Below, in pieces: positions 7,983 to 17,268 of a DNA stretch of 64,000 nucleotides. The stretch comes from JBOGUF01 sp050696075. GTDB lineage: Bacteria > Chloroflexota > Chloroflexia > Thermomicrobiales > UBA6265. Within the stretch, counting starts at the first letter, position 1; each line of letters begins with the position of its first letter. A program made the position numbers and the translations under genes. Location: NCBI GenBank assembly GCA_050696075.1, contig JBOGUF010000142.1:124001-188000 (forward strand), written 5' to 3'. The notes under the pieces are model-generated. The model saw only the letters and a program-made list of their open reading frames with translations, did no database searches and had not been told where the DNA came from.

Positions 7983-9113
7983 ATGGTGTCGAGCCTGATT
8001 GCCAAGGGGAAAAACCAAGGGTACCTCCTCTCCGACGACGTCATCGCGCAGTTTCCCAACGCGGAAGAGCAGGTCGAAAGCCTCGACGACTTCTACACGT
8101 CCCTCGTGGCTGAGGGAATCGAGGTGCTTGATCAAGCGCCGATAAAGACGCCGCCGAGACCACGCGAGGTGATGCAGCCGGAGCCCGGCGCCGAACCGCT
8201 TTCGGTCGGCGTCGGCGACTCGGTTCGGCTGTATCTGCAGGAAATCGGCGAAACCGATCTGTTGACGATGCAAGAAGAAGTCTGGCTTGCCAAGCGGATG
8301 GAACGAGGCAAGCTGGCCGAACAGCGCTTGGTGTGCATCGATCTGCCCTTCGACGAACGAGCATCGCTGGACGCCGACCGCCTGGATGGTGACCAGGCAA
8401 GGGCGCACCTGATCCAGGCGAACCTGCGCCTGGTCGTCTCTGTGGCCAAGAAATACGTCGGTCGAGGCCTGTCATTCCTAGACCTGATTCAAGAAGGCAA
8501 CATCGGTCTGATGAAGGCGACCGATAAGTTCGACTACACCCGAGGCTACAAATTCAGCACCTACGCGACGTGGTGGATTCGGCAAGCGATCACGCGCGCA
8601 ATCTCGGATCAAAGTCGGACCATTCGGTTACCGGTCCATGTTGGCGAGACGATCAATCGCGTCAAAAAGACCGGTCACCGGCTACAGCAGATTCTCGAGC
8701 GCGAACCCACTCAGGAAGAGATCGCGCGGGCGATGGACATCTCGGACGACAAGGTGCGTCAGGTGCTCGACGTCGCTCGCCATCCCGTCTCGCTCGAAGC
8801 ACCAGTTGGGCAGGAAGGGGATGCATTCCTGGGCGACTTCATCGAGGACGACTCGATGCCGCAACCTATCGAACTTGCCTCTCAGCATCTACTCAAGTCG
8901 CAGATTACCGACGCGCTGAGCAAGTTGACGGAGCGGGAGCGAAAGATCATCACGCTCCGCTTCGGCTTGGAGGACGGCCGTTTCCGCACATTGGAGGAGG
9001 TCGGCCGAGAGTTTGGGATCACTCGAGAACGCATCCGCCAGATCGAGGCAAAGGCACTACGCAAACTGCGGCACCCGACCTACAGCCGTAAGCTGCGAGG
9101 CTACTTGGATTAG
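7983..9113 (+). CDS. sigA: Primary RNA polymerase sigma factor (RpoD/SigA)
   Basis: A 376-aa group 1 sigma-70 factor. Region 1.2 is near DSVRLYLQEIGETDLLT. Region 2 has LRLVVSVAKKYVGRGLSFLD, with the 2.3/2.4 block YKFSTYATWWIRQAITRAI and RTIRLPVH. Region 4 has ERERKIITLRFGLEDG and the helix-turn-helix FGITRERIRQIEAKALRKLR. The N-terminus is short, with little region 1.1. Start choice is uncertain: ATG at 7983 has AGGTGG about 12 bases before it, GTG at 7971 is also possible, and the frame is open back to 7878 through the terminator. The consensus-like promoters in this window fit the promoter class this factor reads. Confidence 0.95.
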   Translation: MVSSLIAKGKNQGYLLSDDVIAQFPNAEEQVESLDDFYTSLVAEGIEVLDQAPIKTPPRPREVMQPEPGAEPLSVGVGDSVRLYLQEIGETDLLTMQEEVWLAKRMERGKLAEQRLVCIDLPFDERASLDADRLDGDQARAHLIQANLRLVVSVAKKYVGRGLSFLDLIQEGNIGLMKATDKFDYTRGYKFSTYATWWIRQAITRAISDQSRTIRLPVHVGETINRVKKTGHRLQQILEREPTQEEIARAMDISDDKVRQVLDVARHPVSLEAPVGQEGDAFLGDFIEDDSMPQPIELASQHLLKSQITDALSKLTERERKIITLRFGLEDGRFRTLEEVGREFGITRERIRQIEAKALRKLRHPTYSRKLRGYLD

Positions 9114-9159
9114 CCACGAAGGCGTGCCTGCACTGAAGATGCAAACGTTCTTTGAAACC

Positions 9160-10401
9160 TCAGGAGAGGGCTGAAAAGATGAGCGCGACGTTGTGCCCGC
9201 CGAAACCCATCGAGTTGCTTAATACGTGGGTGAGTGCCGCCGCACGCGATGTGTTCGGCACGTAGTCGAGATCACATACGGGGTCGACGACCTCGTAGTT
9301 GATTGTCGGCGGCACGCATTGGTGGATCAATGCCATGATGGCGATGACCGCCTCGATCGATCCGGCCGCGCCGAGCAGATGCCCCGTCATCGACTTTGTT
9401 GAACTGATCGCGAGTCGGTAGGCATAGTCGCCAAATGCCGCCTTGAGCGCTTGCGTTTCGAGCTTCTCATTGAGCTGCGTCGAGGTGCCGTGGGCGTTGA
9501 CGTAGTCGATATCAGCAGGTTGCAGATCGGCATCGGCGAGAGCGAGTCGCATGGCGCGCGCGGCTCCTTCTCCTCCCGGCCCCGGTTGCACCATGTGATT
9601 CGCGTCGTCGGTTGAGCCATACCCGGTTAGTTCGGCGATCGCCTGTGCGCCTCTCCTTCGCGCATGTTCCCGCTCCTCGAGCACGAGCACCGCGGCGCCC
9701 TCTGCCAGAACGAATCCGTCGCGTTCGGCATCGAACGGGCGACTTGCGCGCGCCGGATCGTCGTTGCGACGAGACAACGCGCCCATGGCGTTGAACCCCG
9801 CGATACCGAGCCGGGTAACAGGCGCCTCGGCGCCGCCCGCGAACATGACATCGGTCTCGCCTCGACGAATCATTTGTGCGGCTTCGCCGATGGCGTGCGC
9901 GGCGCTTGCGCATGCTGACGTCGGAGCAAAGTTGGGCCCCTTCGCTCCGATCGCGATCGCCGTGGCGCCGGACGCCATGTTCGGTAACATCATCGGGACA
10001 AAGAATGGTCCGAGCCGGCGAGGGCCCTCACGAATCAAGATGTCCGCGCCCTGCTCGAACGTCTCCATGCCTCCCATCGCCGTTCCGATCAGCGTCCCCA
10101 TGCGCTCAGGAGGTATCTCGGCATCGATACGCGCCTGTTGCTTGGCTTGCAAAGCGCTCGCCACCGCGAGTTGCATGAATCGGTCCATGCGGCGCGCTTC
10201 CTTTCGACCCACGACGATTGGGTCAAATCCGCGAACCTCTCCGGCGAATGTTGTCTCGTATCCCGCCGAATCAAAGCGCGTTATCGAACTGATGCCCGAT
10301 GTGCCTGACGTCGCCGCGGACCACACTTGCTCCACATTCAGCCCGATCGGACAGATCGCCCCCATGCCGGTGACTACCACGCGGCGTCCTAGGTGTCGCA
10401 C
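9160..10401 (-). CDS. fabF: 3-oxoacyl-ACP synthase II
   Basis: A 413-aa beta-ketoacyl-ACP synthase II, the condensing enzyme of fatty-acid elongation. The Cys-His-His triad is visible: Cys in TSACASAAHAIGEA (about residue 164), His in YVNAHGTSTQLNE (about 304) and His in KSMTGHLLGAAGSIEA (about 340). GTG start at 10401 with AAGGG about ten bases upstream. It is convergent with the sigma-factor gene. No acpP or other fab gene lies beside it, so it is a solitary fab gene here. Confidence 0.95.
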   Translation of the reverse strand: MRHLGRRVVVTGMGAICPIGLNVEQVWSAATSGTSGISSITRFDSAGYETTFAGEVRGFDPIVVGRKEARRMDRFMQLAVASALQAKQQARIDAEIPPERMGTLIGTAMGGMETFEQGADILIREGPRRLGPFFVPMMLPNMASGATAIAIGAKGPNFAPTSACASAAHAIGEAAQMIRRGETDVMFAGGAEAPVTRLGIAGFNAMGALSRRNDDPARASRPFDAERDGFVLAEGAAVLVLEEREHARRRGAQAIAELTGYGSTDDANHMVQPGPGGEGAARAMRLALADADLQPADIDYVNAHGTSTQLNEKLETQALKAAFGDYAYRLAISSTKSMTGHLLGAAGSIEAVIAIMALIHQCVPPTINYEVVDPVCDLDYVPNTSRAAALTHVLSNSMGFGGHNVALIFSALS

Positions 10402-10737
10402 GGTCGTGAGCCCTTATCCTGTTGGCCAGCCAGGCCGCGTACGGTTCGCAATTGCTTGATGCTACACCCTTTCGCGTATGCAGGACGATGCGTCGGGACG
10501 GTTGTTTGCGCCAGTTGGAGCGTGTTACCCTGCGACGAGGCCAGCCCTGCGGTGTTCGTGATGTTCGACGTGGTCTTGAGCCAACTGAAAATGAGTCGGG
10601 AGCTGCTGAGCGCGCGTCGCCGACCGCGTGGATGCGGCGCCCACCTGCGAAAGCAGGTTCAAGGCTCCGTTGCACACGGCACGCGCGGGGTCGGCCATCC
10701 CCCGTCGGCTAACGACTGAGTCGCGAAAGGGTCGGTC
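10402..10737. other. 336-base intergenic region between fabF and holA
   Basis: No convincing gene. It must carry the fabF promoter and the holA leader. ACCTGC-GAAA-GCAGGT at 10643-10658 is a perfect 6-bp stem capped by a GNRA tetraloop on the plus strand, followed by other GC-rich pairings such as GGGG/CCCC near 10686-10702. I could not match it to tmRNA, SRP RNA, RNase P RNA, a T-box or a common riboswitch. Confidence 0.4.
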
Positions 10738-11802
10738 ATGATCGCGCTCGTGCTTGGGCCTGATGCCGCCACCGCGCGAGCCGCGGTAACCAGGCTTGTC
10801 AAAACGCACGACCCGACCGATGCCTCCACCACGTGGCTCGACGGTCGCACGGTCGCAATTGGTCAAGCGGTGTCAATGGTCGGCACCCCTGGATTCTTTG
10901 GCGAAGCTCGAATCGTCGTCATCGAGTACCTGATGGCGCGGGCGGCGAAGAGCAAATCAAGCGACGGCGATGAGATCGACGGCAACGAAGCCGCCACGGC
11001 GAAAGTCGATCTAGGTCCGCTCTTCAGTGCCGTACTGCCGCAAAACGTGCTGATTCTGATCGATACGACGCTTTCGGCGATCCCGGCGGCGGTACGTAAG
11101 GCGGCGCCCTCCGACGCGAACGTCATCGCGGGAGAACCGCCGCGTGGACAGGTGCTCCTAGACGCTATGCAGCGCATCGCCAAGGATGCCGGCAGCGACC
11201 TTGCGCCGGCCGTTGCAAAATACCTCGCCGACCTGCTCTTTCCGCGGACCTGGGCCGCCAAGACATCGAACCCGCTGTACGACCGCCCGCCCGATATCGA
11301 TCTGCTCAACAACGAGATCGAGAAGCTTGCGCTCACCGCCCACCCCGGACCGATTGAGCGGCAACACGTGGAAGAAATGACCGATGCCGCGAGTATCGAT
11401 CGACTCTTTCCATTCATCGAAGCAGCCGTCGGCGGTTCGATAACGCGCGCTGCCGAGGAACTACGAGCGCTCCGCGAGGCCAGCGAAGACGTCCACCGTC
11501 TTACGGCACAACTTTATCAACAGGTGGAGCTCGCGGCGGTTCAGGACGAATCAGAAGGTCGAGTGGATCCGGTCGAGGTCGGCCGTGCCATCGGATTGTC
11601 GAATCCCAACCGCATGATGGGAATCGCCCGCACACGCCGCGCCATACCGGGCTCTGTTGCGCTTGAGCAATCGCGGGAGTTCGACCGAAAGGCAAAGACT
11701 GGCGAGTTACGTGATCCGATGGATGTCCTTTATGGGCTCATTGCCGCCTTCGCCGATAATCCGCGGCGCACTGCAACGCCATCACAGCGACGGAGTGGCT
11801 AG
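10738..11802 (+). CDS. holA: DNA polymerase III delta subunit (clamp loader)
   Basis: A 354-aa AAA+-like clamp-loader subunit that opens the sliding clamp at replication forks. The N-terminus (ALVLGPDAATARAAVTRLVK) has the degenerate nucleotide-binding site of the family. TPGFFGEARIVVIEYLMA and LFPRTWAAKTSNPLYDRPPDI fit, as does the helical C-terminal collar. The sequence is divergent. An acidic low-complexity insert (about residues 79-92) is unusual. The gene order holA next to rpsT on the opposite strand is common in bacteria and supports the call. Confidence 0.8.
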   Translation: MIALVLGPDAATARAAVTRLVKTHDPTDASTTWLDGRTVAIGQAVSMVGTPGFFGEARIVVIEYLMARAAKSKSSDGDEIDGNEAATAKVDLGPLFSAVLPQNVLILIDTTLSAIPAAVRKAAPSDANVIAGEPPRGQVLLDAMQRIAKDAGSDLAPAVAKYLADLLFPRTWAAKTSNPLYDRPPDIDLLNNEIEKLALTAHPGPIERQHVEEMTDAASIDRLFPFIEAAVGGSITRAAEELRALREASEDVHRLTAQLYQQVELAAVQDESEGRVDPVEVGRAIGLSNPNRMMGIARTRRAIPGSVALEQSREFDRKAKTGELRDPMDVLYGLIAAFADNPRRTATPSQRRSG

Positions 11803-11818
11803 GTGTCGCCACTCCGTC
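11789..11818. terminator. Bidirectional hairpin between holA and rpsT
   Basis: GACGGAGTGGC (11789-11799) and GCCACTCCGTC (11808-11818) form a perfect 11-bp stem overlapping the holA stop codon. The two genes converge here, so one hairpin can end both transcripts. U-rich flanks are weak. Confidence 0.65.
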
Positions 11819-11849
11819 TATTGCGTGTGCAGACTATATCGGCGGGTTG

Positions 11850-12122
11850 TTACGACGCGGCGCCCATCCGATTGAACTTCGCCATCAGGCGCGACTTGCG
11901 CCGTGCGGCGTTGTTTCGATGGATGACGCCTTTGCCCGCGACGCGATCAAGCATGCTGATGGCATCGCCTACAGCGGTCGCGGCGACCTCTTGGTCTCCG
12001 GCGCGAATCGCAATTTCCGCCTTCTTGACAAAGGTGCGCGCGGCAGACCGGTATGGGCGATTGCGCAGGCGGCGGCGCTCGCCGACGCGAATGCGCTTCT
12101 TTGCTGACTTGCTGTTGGCCAA
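11850..12122 (-). CDS. rpsT: 30S ribosomal protein S20
   Basis: A 90-aa basic protein of the small ribosomal subunit. The N-terminus ANSKSAKKRIRVGERRR and the end NNAARRKSRLMAKFNRM are typical of S20. I start at the TTG at 12122 because the mature protein normally begins Met-Ala-Asn followed by a basic run, and GAGGGG lies upstream. The longer frame from 12182 has no S20-like residues. TTG starts are known for rpsT in other bacteria, where S20 regulates its own translation. Promoter at 12198-12226. Confidence 0.95.
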   Translation of the reverse strand: MANSKSAKKRIRVGERRRLRNRPYRSAARTFVKKAEIAIRAGDQEVAATAVGDAISMLDRVAGKGVIHRNNAARRKSRLMAKFNRMGAAS

Positions 12123-12197
12123 TTTACCTATCCCCTCGTTCGTTTCCGATTCGGCGTTGGGCACACCAGAAAACGGCGTCACGGCCGCAACTCGGAG

Positions 12198-12226
12198 ATG
12201 GTATCAAATTCCGCCGACCGTCACAA
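12198..12226 (-). promoter_or_regulatory. Promoter for rpsT
   Basis: On the minus strand TTGTGA (12226-12221), 17 bases, TACCAT (12203-12198), with TGA just before the -10 as an extended element. Its position argues against starting murJ at 12198. Confidence 0.55.
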
Positions 12227-12254
12227 GGACCGCGTTGCCGCTGGTCGTCATCCC

Positions 12255-13940
12255 ATGACTGCTCCACCACCCGGCACCCGCCTGGGGCACCCTACACCTC
12301 AAGCAGACGCCATAAATGGAGAAAGTGCGAGAGCATCGTCATCGATCTCCGGGGCGGCGCGGTCTCTCGGACGAAGCGTGACGATCGTCAGCCTTGCGTT
12401 CGTCGCCAGCCGAATCCTCGGACTTGTCCGTGAGATCATCCTTGCTCGTCAGTTCGGCACGACCGGCGAGTACGATGCGTATGTCAGCGCGTTTCGCATA
12501 CCAGACCTCCTGTTCTTGATTGTCATGTCAGGAGCATTCGGTGCGGCATTCATCCCGGTCTTTGTCGGGTTCCTAGCTCGGGACGAAGAGGACCGAGCAT
12601 GGCGGCTGGCCTCCGCGGTGCTGACGCTATCAGCGGTATCGATGGTCGTGTTGAGCTGCGTCGCAGTTGCCATGGCGGGGCCGATCATGCGATACCTCGT
12701 CGCCCCCGGCCTGTCGCCGGAACTGCATGACATCGCCGCCGACACGATGCGGATCCTGCTGCTTTCGCCCATATTGCTTGGGCTCGGCATTGCGGCCAAA
12801 GGCATCCTCGAGGCTCAAGAGCAGTTCACCCTGCCAGCAATGGCACCGGTGCTGTACAACGCGTCGATCATCTTCGCGGCGGTGACAGTTGGAGCTCGCT
12901 GGGGGGTGCGGGGCGTCGCCGTCGGTGTGGTCGCGGGCGCGGCGCTGCATGTCCTCGTCCAGCTACCTGGACTGTTGCGCTCGGGTATCCGGTTCACGCC
13001 AACGCTCGATATGTCGGTGGCCGGATTGAGCGAAGTCGGACGCCTACTCTTACCCCGGGTGATCGGACTTGCGGCGTTTCAGGTTAACTTTATCGTCGTG
13101 AACTATCTTGCCTCAGGTGACGGCGAGGGCAAGATCTCGGCACTCAATTATGCGTGGCAACTGATGATGCTCCCGCACGGTGTACTCGCCTTGAGCATTT
13201 CCACCGTCGTCTTCCCAACGATGGCCCGCCTCTACGAACGAGGGGACATCGAGGGCGTTCGTCGCACCTTTCTGCGCGCGCTGGAGCCGCTCTTGTTGCT
13301 CATTCTGCCCGCTTCGCTCGGACTGTTCCTGTTTCGCACGTCGATTGTGCAGACTGTCTTTGAGTCAGGCGAGTTCAGCGGGCGTTCAACCCATCTCGTC
13401 GCCGATCCCCTAGCGTTCCTCGCCATCGGCCTCATCTGGTATGCGCTCGTCGAGCTCTTGACGCGCATCTTCTACTCGATGCACGACACGGTCACGCCAG
13501 TGGTCAGTGGCGTCTTCATCATCGTAGTCAATGTGGTCCTCGGCTGGTTGCTTGTCGACTCGATGGGGCACGCCGGTCTCGGCCTCAGCCTCAGCGTTTC
13601 GACCGCGATTGAAGCTGGCATTTTGCTCTGGGTGATTCGCCGGCGATTGGGGCGGTTCGACGCGGAGTTCGTGTCCTGGTTCGGCAAGGTTGCTGTCTCA
13701 TCCGCGGCAATGGCACTTGCGGCGCTTTCGATGCGCAATGAGCTCGAAGACGCGACGATGCCTGGAGAGGCTCCGCGACTGCTACAAGTCGCATTGCTCG
13801 GCTATGGCATGGCATTGGTCGCGGGCACTTTCTTCTTCGCCGCCTATTGCCTTCGCATTCCAGAGGTCGTGGGGGGAGCAGACCTGGTCGCTCGCCGCCT
13901 GCGAAACGCGCTTGCTGCACGGGCGCGGCCGGCCAGGTGA
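12255..13940 (+). CDS. murJ: Lipid II flippase MurJ (MviN family)
   Basis: A 561-aa polytopic membrane protein of the MOP superfamily that moves lipid II across the membrane for peptidoglycan synthesis. About 14 hydrophobic segments are present. The family signature near the N-terminus is clear: SRILGLVREIILARQFG, then DAYVSAFRIPDLLF and SGAFGAAFIPVF. A hydrophilic N-terminal tail of about 40 residues precedes the first helix. ATG at 12255 is chosen because the alternative ATG at 12198 falls in the rpsT promoter; no clear ribosome site supports either. Confidence 0.93.
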   Translation: MTAPPPGTRLGHPTPQADAINGESARASSSISGAARSLGRSVTIVSLAFVASRILGLVREIILARQFGTTGEYDAYVSAFRIPDLLFLIVMSGAFGAAFIPVFVGFLARDEEDRAWRLASAVLTLSAVSMVVLSCVAVAMAGPIMRYLVAPGLSPELHDIAADTMRILLLSPILLGLGIAAKGILEAQEQFTLPAMAPVLYNASIIFAAVTVGARWGVRGVAVGVVAGAALHVLVQLPGLLRSGIRFTPTLDMSVAGLSEVGRLLLPRVIGLAAFQVNFIVVNYLASGDGEGKISALNYAWQLMMLPHGVLALSISTVVFPTMARLYERGDIEGVRRTFLRALEPLLLLILPASLGLFLFRTSIVQTVFESGEFSGRSTHLVADPLAFLAIGLIWYALVELLTRIFYSMHDTVTPVVSGVFIIVVNVVLGWLLVDSMGHAGLGLSLSVSTAIEAGILLWVIRRRLGRFDAEFVSWFGKVAVSSAAMALAALSMRNELEDATMPGEAPRLLQVALLGYGMALVAGTFFFAAYCLRIPEVVGGADLVARRLRNALAARARPAR

Positions 13941-13983
13941 CGCCTGTAGCGCTCGGATCGATTCCTGTGCTCGCATGCTCGAC

Positions 13984-13989
13984 TATACT
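13984..13989 (+). promoter_or_regulatory. -10 element for lepA
   Basis: TATACT 44 bases before the lepA ATG. The -35 region is weak. A six-codon frame (MDFNTR, 14016-14036) has its stop overlapping the lepA start as ATGA. Confidence 0.45.
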
Positions 13990-14032
13990 TGTCGGGTATT
14001 CGAGAGACGATCGTGATGGATTTCAACACCCG

Positions 14033-15865
14033 ATGACCAACCGACAACCGAATCAGAGCATCCGGAATTTTTGCATCATCGCGCACATTGACCACGGAAA
14101 ATCGACACTCGCCGACCGACTCCTTGAACGGACGGGCACCCTTGACCGCCGGCAGATGGTAGAACAAGTGCTCGACTCCATGGATCTCGAGCGCGAGAAG
14201 GGCATTACCATCAAGGCGCGGGCGGTGCGCATGCGTTTCCGTGCCGCGGACGGTGAGGACTACGAGCTCAATTTGATCGACACGCCGGGTCATGTCGATT
14301 TCTCGTACGAGGTGAGTCGGAGCCTTGCCGCGTGCGAAGGGGCATTGCTCGTCGTCGACGCGGCGCAAGGGATCGAAGCCCAAACGATGGCGAACGTCTA
14401 TCTCGCCCTCGAACACAACCTGACGATCGTCGCGGTTATCAACAAAATCGACCTGCCAAGCGCGGATCCGAAGCGCGTCGCGGCCGAAGTCGCCAACTTC
14501 ATCGGTCTGCTCGAAGACGAGATCGTCTTCGCGTCGGCTAAGGATGGGACCGGCGTCGACCAGCTCTTGGCGGCGATCGTCGCCAAGATGCCGCCGCCGA
14601 CCGGCGACGTTGCGGCGCCGGCGCGGGCGCTCATCTTTGATTCCCACTACGATGCCTATAAAGGCGTGATCGCGTATGTCAAGGTCGTCGACGGATCGAT
14701 CGGGTCCGGTGACCGCATCCGCCTGATGTCGAGCGGCAAAGAAGCCGACATTCTCGAACTGGGCTTCTTCTCGCCGGTGATGATCGGCGCCGAGCGGTTG
14801 GAGACCGGAGAGGTCGGTTATATCGCGACCGGTCTTAAGGTGGTCAAGGATCTGCAAGTGGGCGATACCGTCACCCTCGCTTTGCGCCCAGCCAAGGCGC
14901 CACTACCCGGCTACCGGCCGGCCAAGCCGATGGTCTTCGCCGGTCTCTACCCGGTCGATGGTGAAGCCTATCCGATGCTACGGGACGCACTGGAGCGCCT
15001 CCAACTTAACGACGCGTCGCTCACCTATCTGCCGGAGTCGTCGACCGCCCTTGGCTTCGGATTTCGGTGCGGCTTTCTGGGTCTTCTCCACATGGAGATT
15101 GTCCAACAGCGCCTCGAACGAGAGTACGACCTGGAACTGCTCGCCACGGCGCCGAGCGTCGAATACGAAGTCACAAAGCACGGGGGTCAACAAATGATCA
15201 TCGATAACCCGGCCGACCTGCCGTCGCCCGGGGAGATCGAAGAAGTTCGCGAACCCTGGGTAGACATGAGCGTCATCGCTCCAACGCGCTACATCGGAGC
15301 AATCATGGAGTTGGTCACGGGCCGTCGAGGCATCTTTCGCGAGATGATCTATCTCGACGAGAGTCGCGTTCAGCTTAAGTTCGACATGCCACTCGGAGAG
15401 TTGATCGTCGATTTCTACGATCAGCTCAAGAGTCGCACACAGGGATATGCGTCGCTGGACTATTCGCTGGCGGACGTGCGGGCAGCCGACCTGGTCAAGT
15501 TAGATGTGCTCGTCAACGGCCAGCCGGTTGATGCGCTGTCGCTGATTACTCATCGCGACGATGCGTACCCGAAGGGGCGCGAACTGGTGCAAACGCTCCG
15601 TTCGCTGATTCCGCGGCAGATGTTCGACGTCCCAATCCAGGCATCGATCGGCAGCAAGATCATCGCGCGTGAAACCATCCGGGCAATGCGCAAGAACGTG
15701 CTGGCCAAGTGCTACGGCGGGGACGTGACCAGAAAACGCAAACTGCTCGAGAAGCAGCGAGAAGGCAAGGCCCGGATGAAGATGGTCGGCAGTGTGGAGA
15801 TCCCACAAGAGGCATTTATGGCGGTCCTTAGCTTGGGCGACAAAGCCGCCGCGACGAAGAGTTGA
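14033..15865 (+). CDS. lepA: Elongation factor 4 (LepA), back-translocating GTPase
   Basis: A 610-aa ribosome-binding GTPase. G1 is IAHIDHGKSTLADRL, G2 lies near LEREKGITIKARAVRM, G3 is IDTPGHVDFSYEV and G4 is VINKIDLP. The LepA-specific C-terminal region is present (KCYGGDVTRKRKLLEKQREG, near 15711-15770), which separates it from EF-G. Length is standard. ATG at 14033 gives the usual N-terminus (SIRNFCIIAHIDHGKST) and overlaps the stop of an upstream six-codon frame; no ribosome site lies directly before it, which suggests translational coupling. mazG follows after seven bases. Confidence 0.97.
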   Translation: MTNRQPNQSIRNFCIIAHIDHGKSTLADRLLERTGTLDRRQMVEQVLDSMDLEREKGITIKARAVRMRFRAADGEDYELNLIDTPGHVDFSYEVSRSLAACEGALLVVDAAQGIEAQTMANVYLALEHNLTIVAVINKIDLPSADPKRVAAEVANFIGLLEDEIVFASAKDGTGVDQLLAAIVAKMPPPTGDVAAPARALIFDSHYDAYKGVIAYVKVVDGSIGSGDRIRLMSSGKEADILELGFFSPVMIGAERLETGEVGYIATGLKVVKDLQVGDTVTLALRPAKAPLPGYRPAKPMVFAGLYPVDGEAYPMLRDALERLQLNDASLTYLPESSTALGFGFRCGFLGLLHMEIVQQRLEREYDLELLATAPSVEYEVTKHGGQQMIIDNPADLPSPGEIEEVREPWVDMSVIAPTRYIGAIMELVTGRRGIFREMIYLDESRVQLKFDMPLGELIVDFYDQLKSRTQGYASLDYSLADVRAADLVKLDVLVNGQPVDALSLITHRDDAYPKGRELVQTLRSLIPRQMFDVPIQASIGSKIIARETIRAMRKNVLAKCYGGDVTRKRKLLEKQREGKARMKMVGSVEIPQEAFMAVLSLGDKAAATKS

Positions 15866-15872
15866 GGCGCCT

Positions 15873-17246
15873 GTGTCCACAGCACTGACCATCGTCGGTC
15901 TCGGACCGGGAAGTCCGTCGCTACGGACGCTCGCCGCCCAGAGAGCGCTCGACGCCGCGGAGTCGATCATCTTGCGCACCGCCATCCATCCTGGACTTTT
16001 AGACTTAACAGAAGATCCGCGCGTAACGACGTGCGACGATCTCTATGAGTCAAGCAAACGATTTGACGAGGTCTATCAGGCCATCGTCGAGCGTGTCGCG
16101 GCCAAGGCGATCGCTGGGGACGTCGTCTACGCGGTACCCGGACACCCCTTCTGCGGTGAATCGACAGTCAGGGCCGTCATGGACCGTCTCTCCGGGAGCG
16201 AGGTATCGCTCACGATCATCGACGGCATCAGTGCGGTCGACTCGATGGCAACGTCACTCCATGAGGATGTGTTGCTCCATGAGGTGCAGATTCTTGATGC
16301 TTTACACCTCTCCGCGGCGAATGATGCTGAGCCGTATGCCGGAGGTCTCGTGGAGTTCGCGCCAACGCGTCCCTGCCTCATCCTTCAGGTTTACTCTCGC
16401 GCCGTGGCGTCAGCCGTGAAGCTGGAGTTAATGCGTGTCTATCCTGCGGAACACGATCTCGCTGTTGTGACCGCGTCGGGAAGCGAGGAGCCAGCCGACG
16501 TCATTTGGTGCTCGCTCCACGAACTCGACCATCAATCAGTCAATCATTTGACGACGGTCTGGCTCCCTGCCCTGGATTCACTCGCGGCGTTTCGATCGAT
16601 TGCCATGCTTCAGCGGGTCGTCGCCCGCCTACGCGCCCCCGGCGGTTGCCCATGGGACCGTGCGCAGTCGCACTCGTCACTCCGTTCGGCCGTTGTCGAA
16701 GAATCTTACGAGGTCGTCGACGCAATCGAGGAGGAGGATCCCGATGCGCTCTCCGAGGAGCTCGGTGATCTCCTGTTCCAGCCTCTGATGCATGCCCAAA
16801 TTGCGGCTGAGGCGGGAGCGTTTACGTTCGAGGACGTCGTCGAGCACGCGACGCGGAAGCTCGTCCGTCGCCATCCGCACGTTTTCGGCGATGCATGCGC
16901 GGCGACGCCTAGTGACGTCATCGCCATGTGGGAATCGGTCAAAGCCGAGGAACGTAGGAACAAGGGACAGACTCGGGTCGAAGCTGACATGAACCCCTTT
17001 GATCGTTTGCCGCGGTCGATGCCGGCGGCGGTCCGGGTTGCGCATGTCGTCGCCGACAAGCGGCAGGCGCCAGAACAGGCAGACGCCGCCGAGCGGGATC
17101 GCCTTGGCAATGCGTTGTTCGACGCGATCGCCGCACTCGCCCGCGCTGGCTTCGATCCCGAAATCGAAATCGAACGAACCGCCCGGCGGCGGCTTCAGAC
17201 CACCGACAATACGCAAACTGTGTCCGACTTTGATCCGATTCCATAA
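15873..17246 (+). CDS. mazG: MazG pyrophosphohydrolase fused to a tetrapyrrole-methylase-like domain
   Basis: A 457-aa two-domain protein of the YabN type. Residues 1-220 resemble SAM-dependent tetrapyrrole methylases (TIVGLGPGSPSLRTLAAQRA, YAVPGHPFCGESTVRAV). Residues 245-440 are a MazG domain: LRAPGGCPWDRAQSHSSLR, then the metal-binding EESYEVVDAIEEED and EELGDLLFQ, and the second half KLVRRHPHVFGD. MazG removes pyrophosphate from NTPs, including aberrant ones. The role of the fused methylase domain is unsettled. GTG at 15873 has GAGG six bases upstream; the frame open to 15792 overlaps lepA and is rejected. Confidence 0.92.
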   Translation: MSTALTIVGLGPGSPSLRTLAAQRALDAAESIILRTAIHPGLLDLTEDPRVTTCDDLYESSKRFDEVYQAIVERVAAKAIAGDVVYAVPGHPFCGESTVRAVMDRLSGSEVSLTIIDGISAVDSMATSLHEDVLLHEVQILDALHLSAANDAEPYAGGLVEFAPTRPCLILQVYSRAVASAVKLELMRVYPAEHDLAVVTASGSEEPADVIWCSLHELDHQSVNHLTTVWLPALDSLAAFRSIAMLQRVVARLRAPGGCPWDRAQSHSSLRSAVVEESYEVVDAIEEEDPDALSEELGDLLFQPLMHAQIAAEAGAFTFEDVVEHATRKLVRRHPHVFGDACAATPSDVIAMWESVKAEERRNKGQTRVEADMNPFDRLPRSMPAAVRVAHVVADKRQAPEQADAAERDRLGNALFDAIAALARAGFDPEIEIERTARRRLQTTDNTQTVSDFDPIP

Positions 17247-17268
17247 CCAAGAGGAGCTAGCAGTCCGT

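Noticed and set aside
10525..10866. A 113-codon minus-strand frame spanning the fabF-holA gap
   Set aside because: It overlaps the holA start, lacks a ribosome site and has no recognisable features; kept as unexplained intergenic sequence.
13844..14857. A 337-codon minus-strand frame opposite murJ and lepA
   Set aside because: It lies opposite the conserved LepA GTPase domain, and its translation resembles no family.
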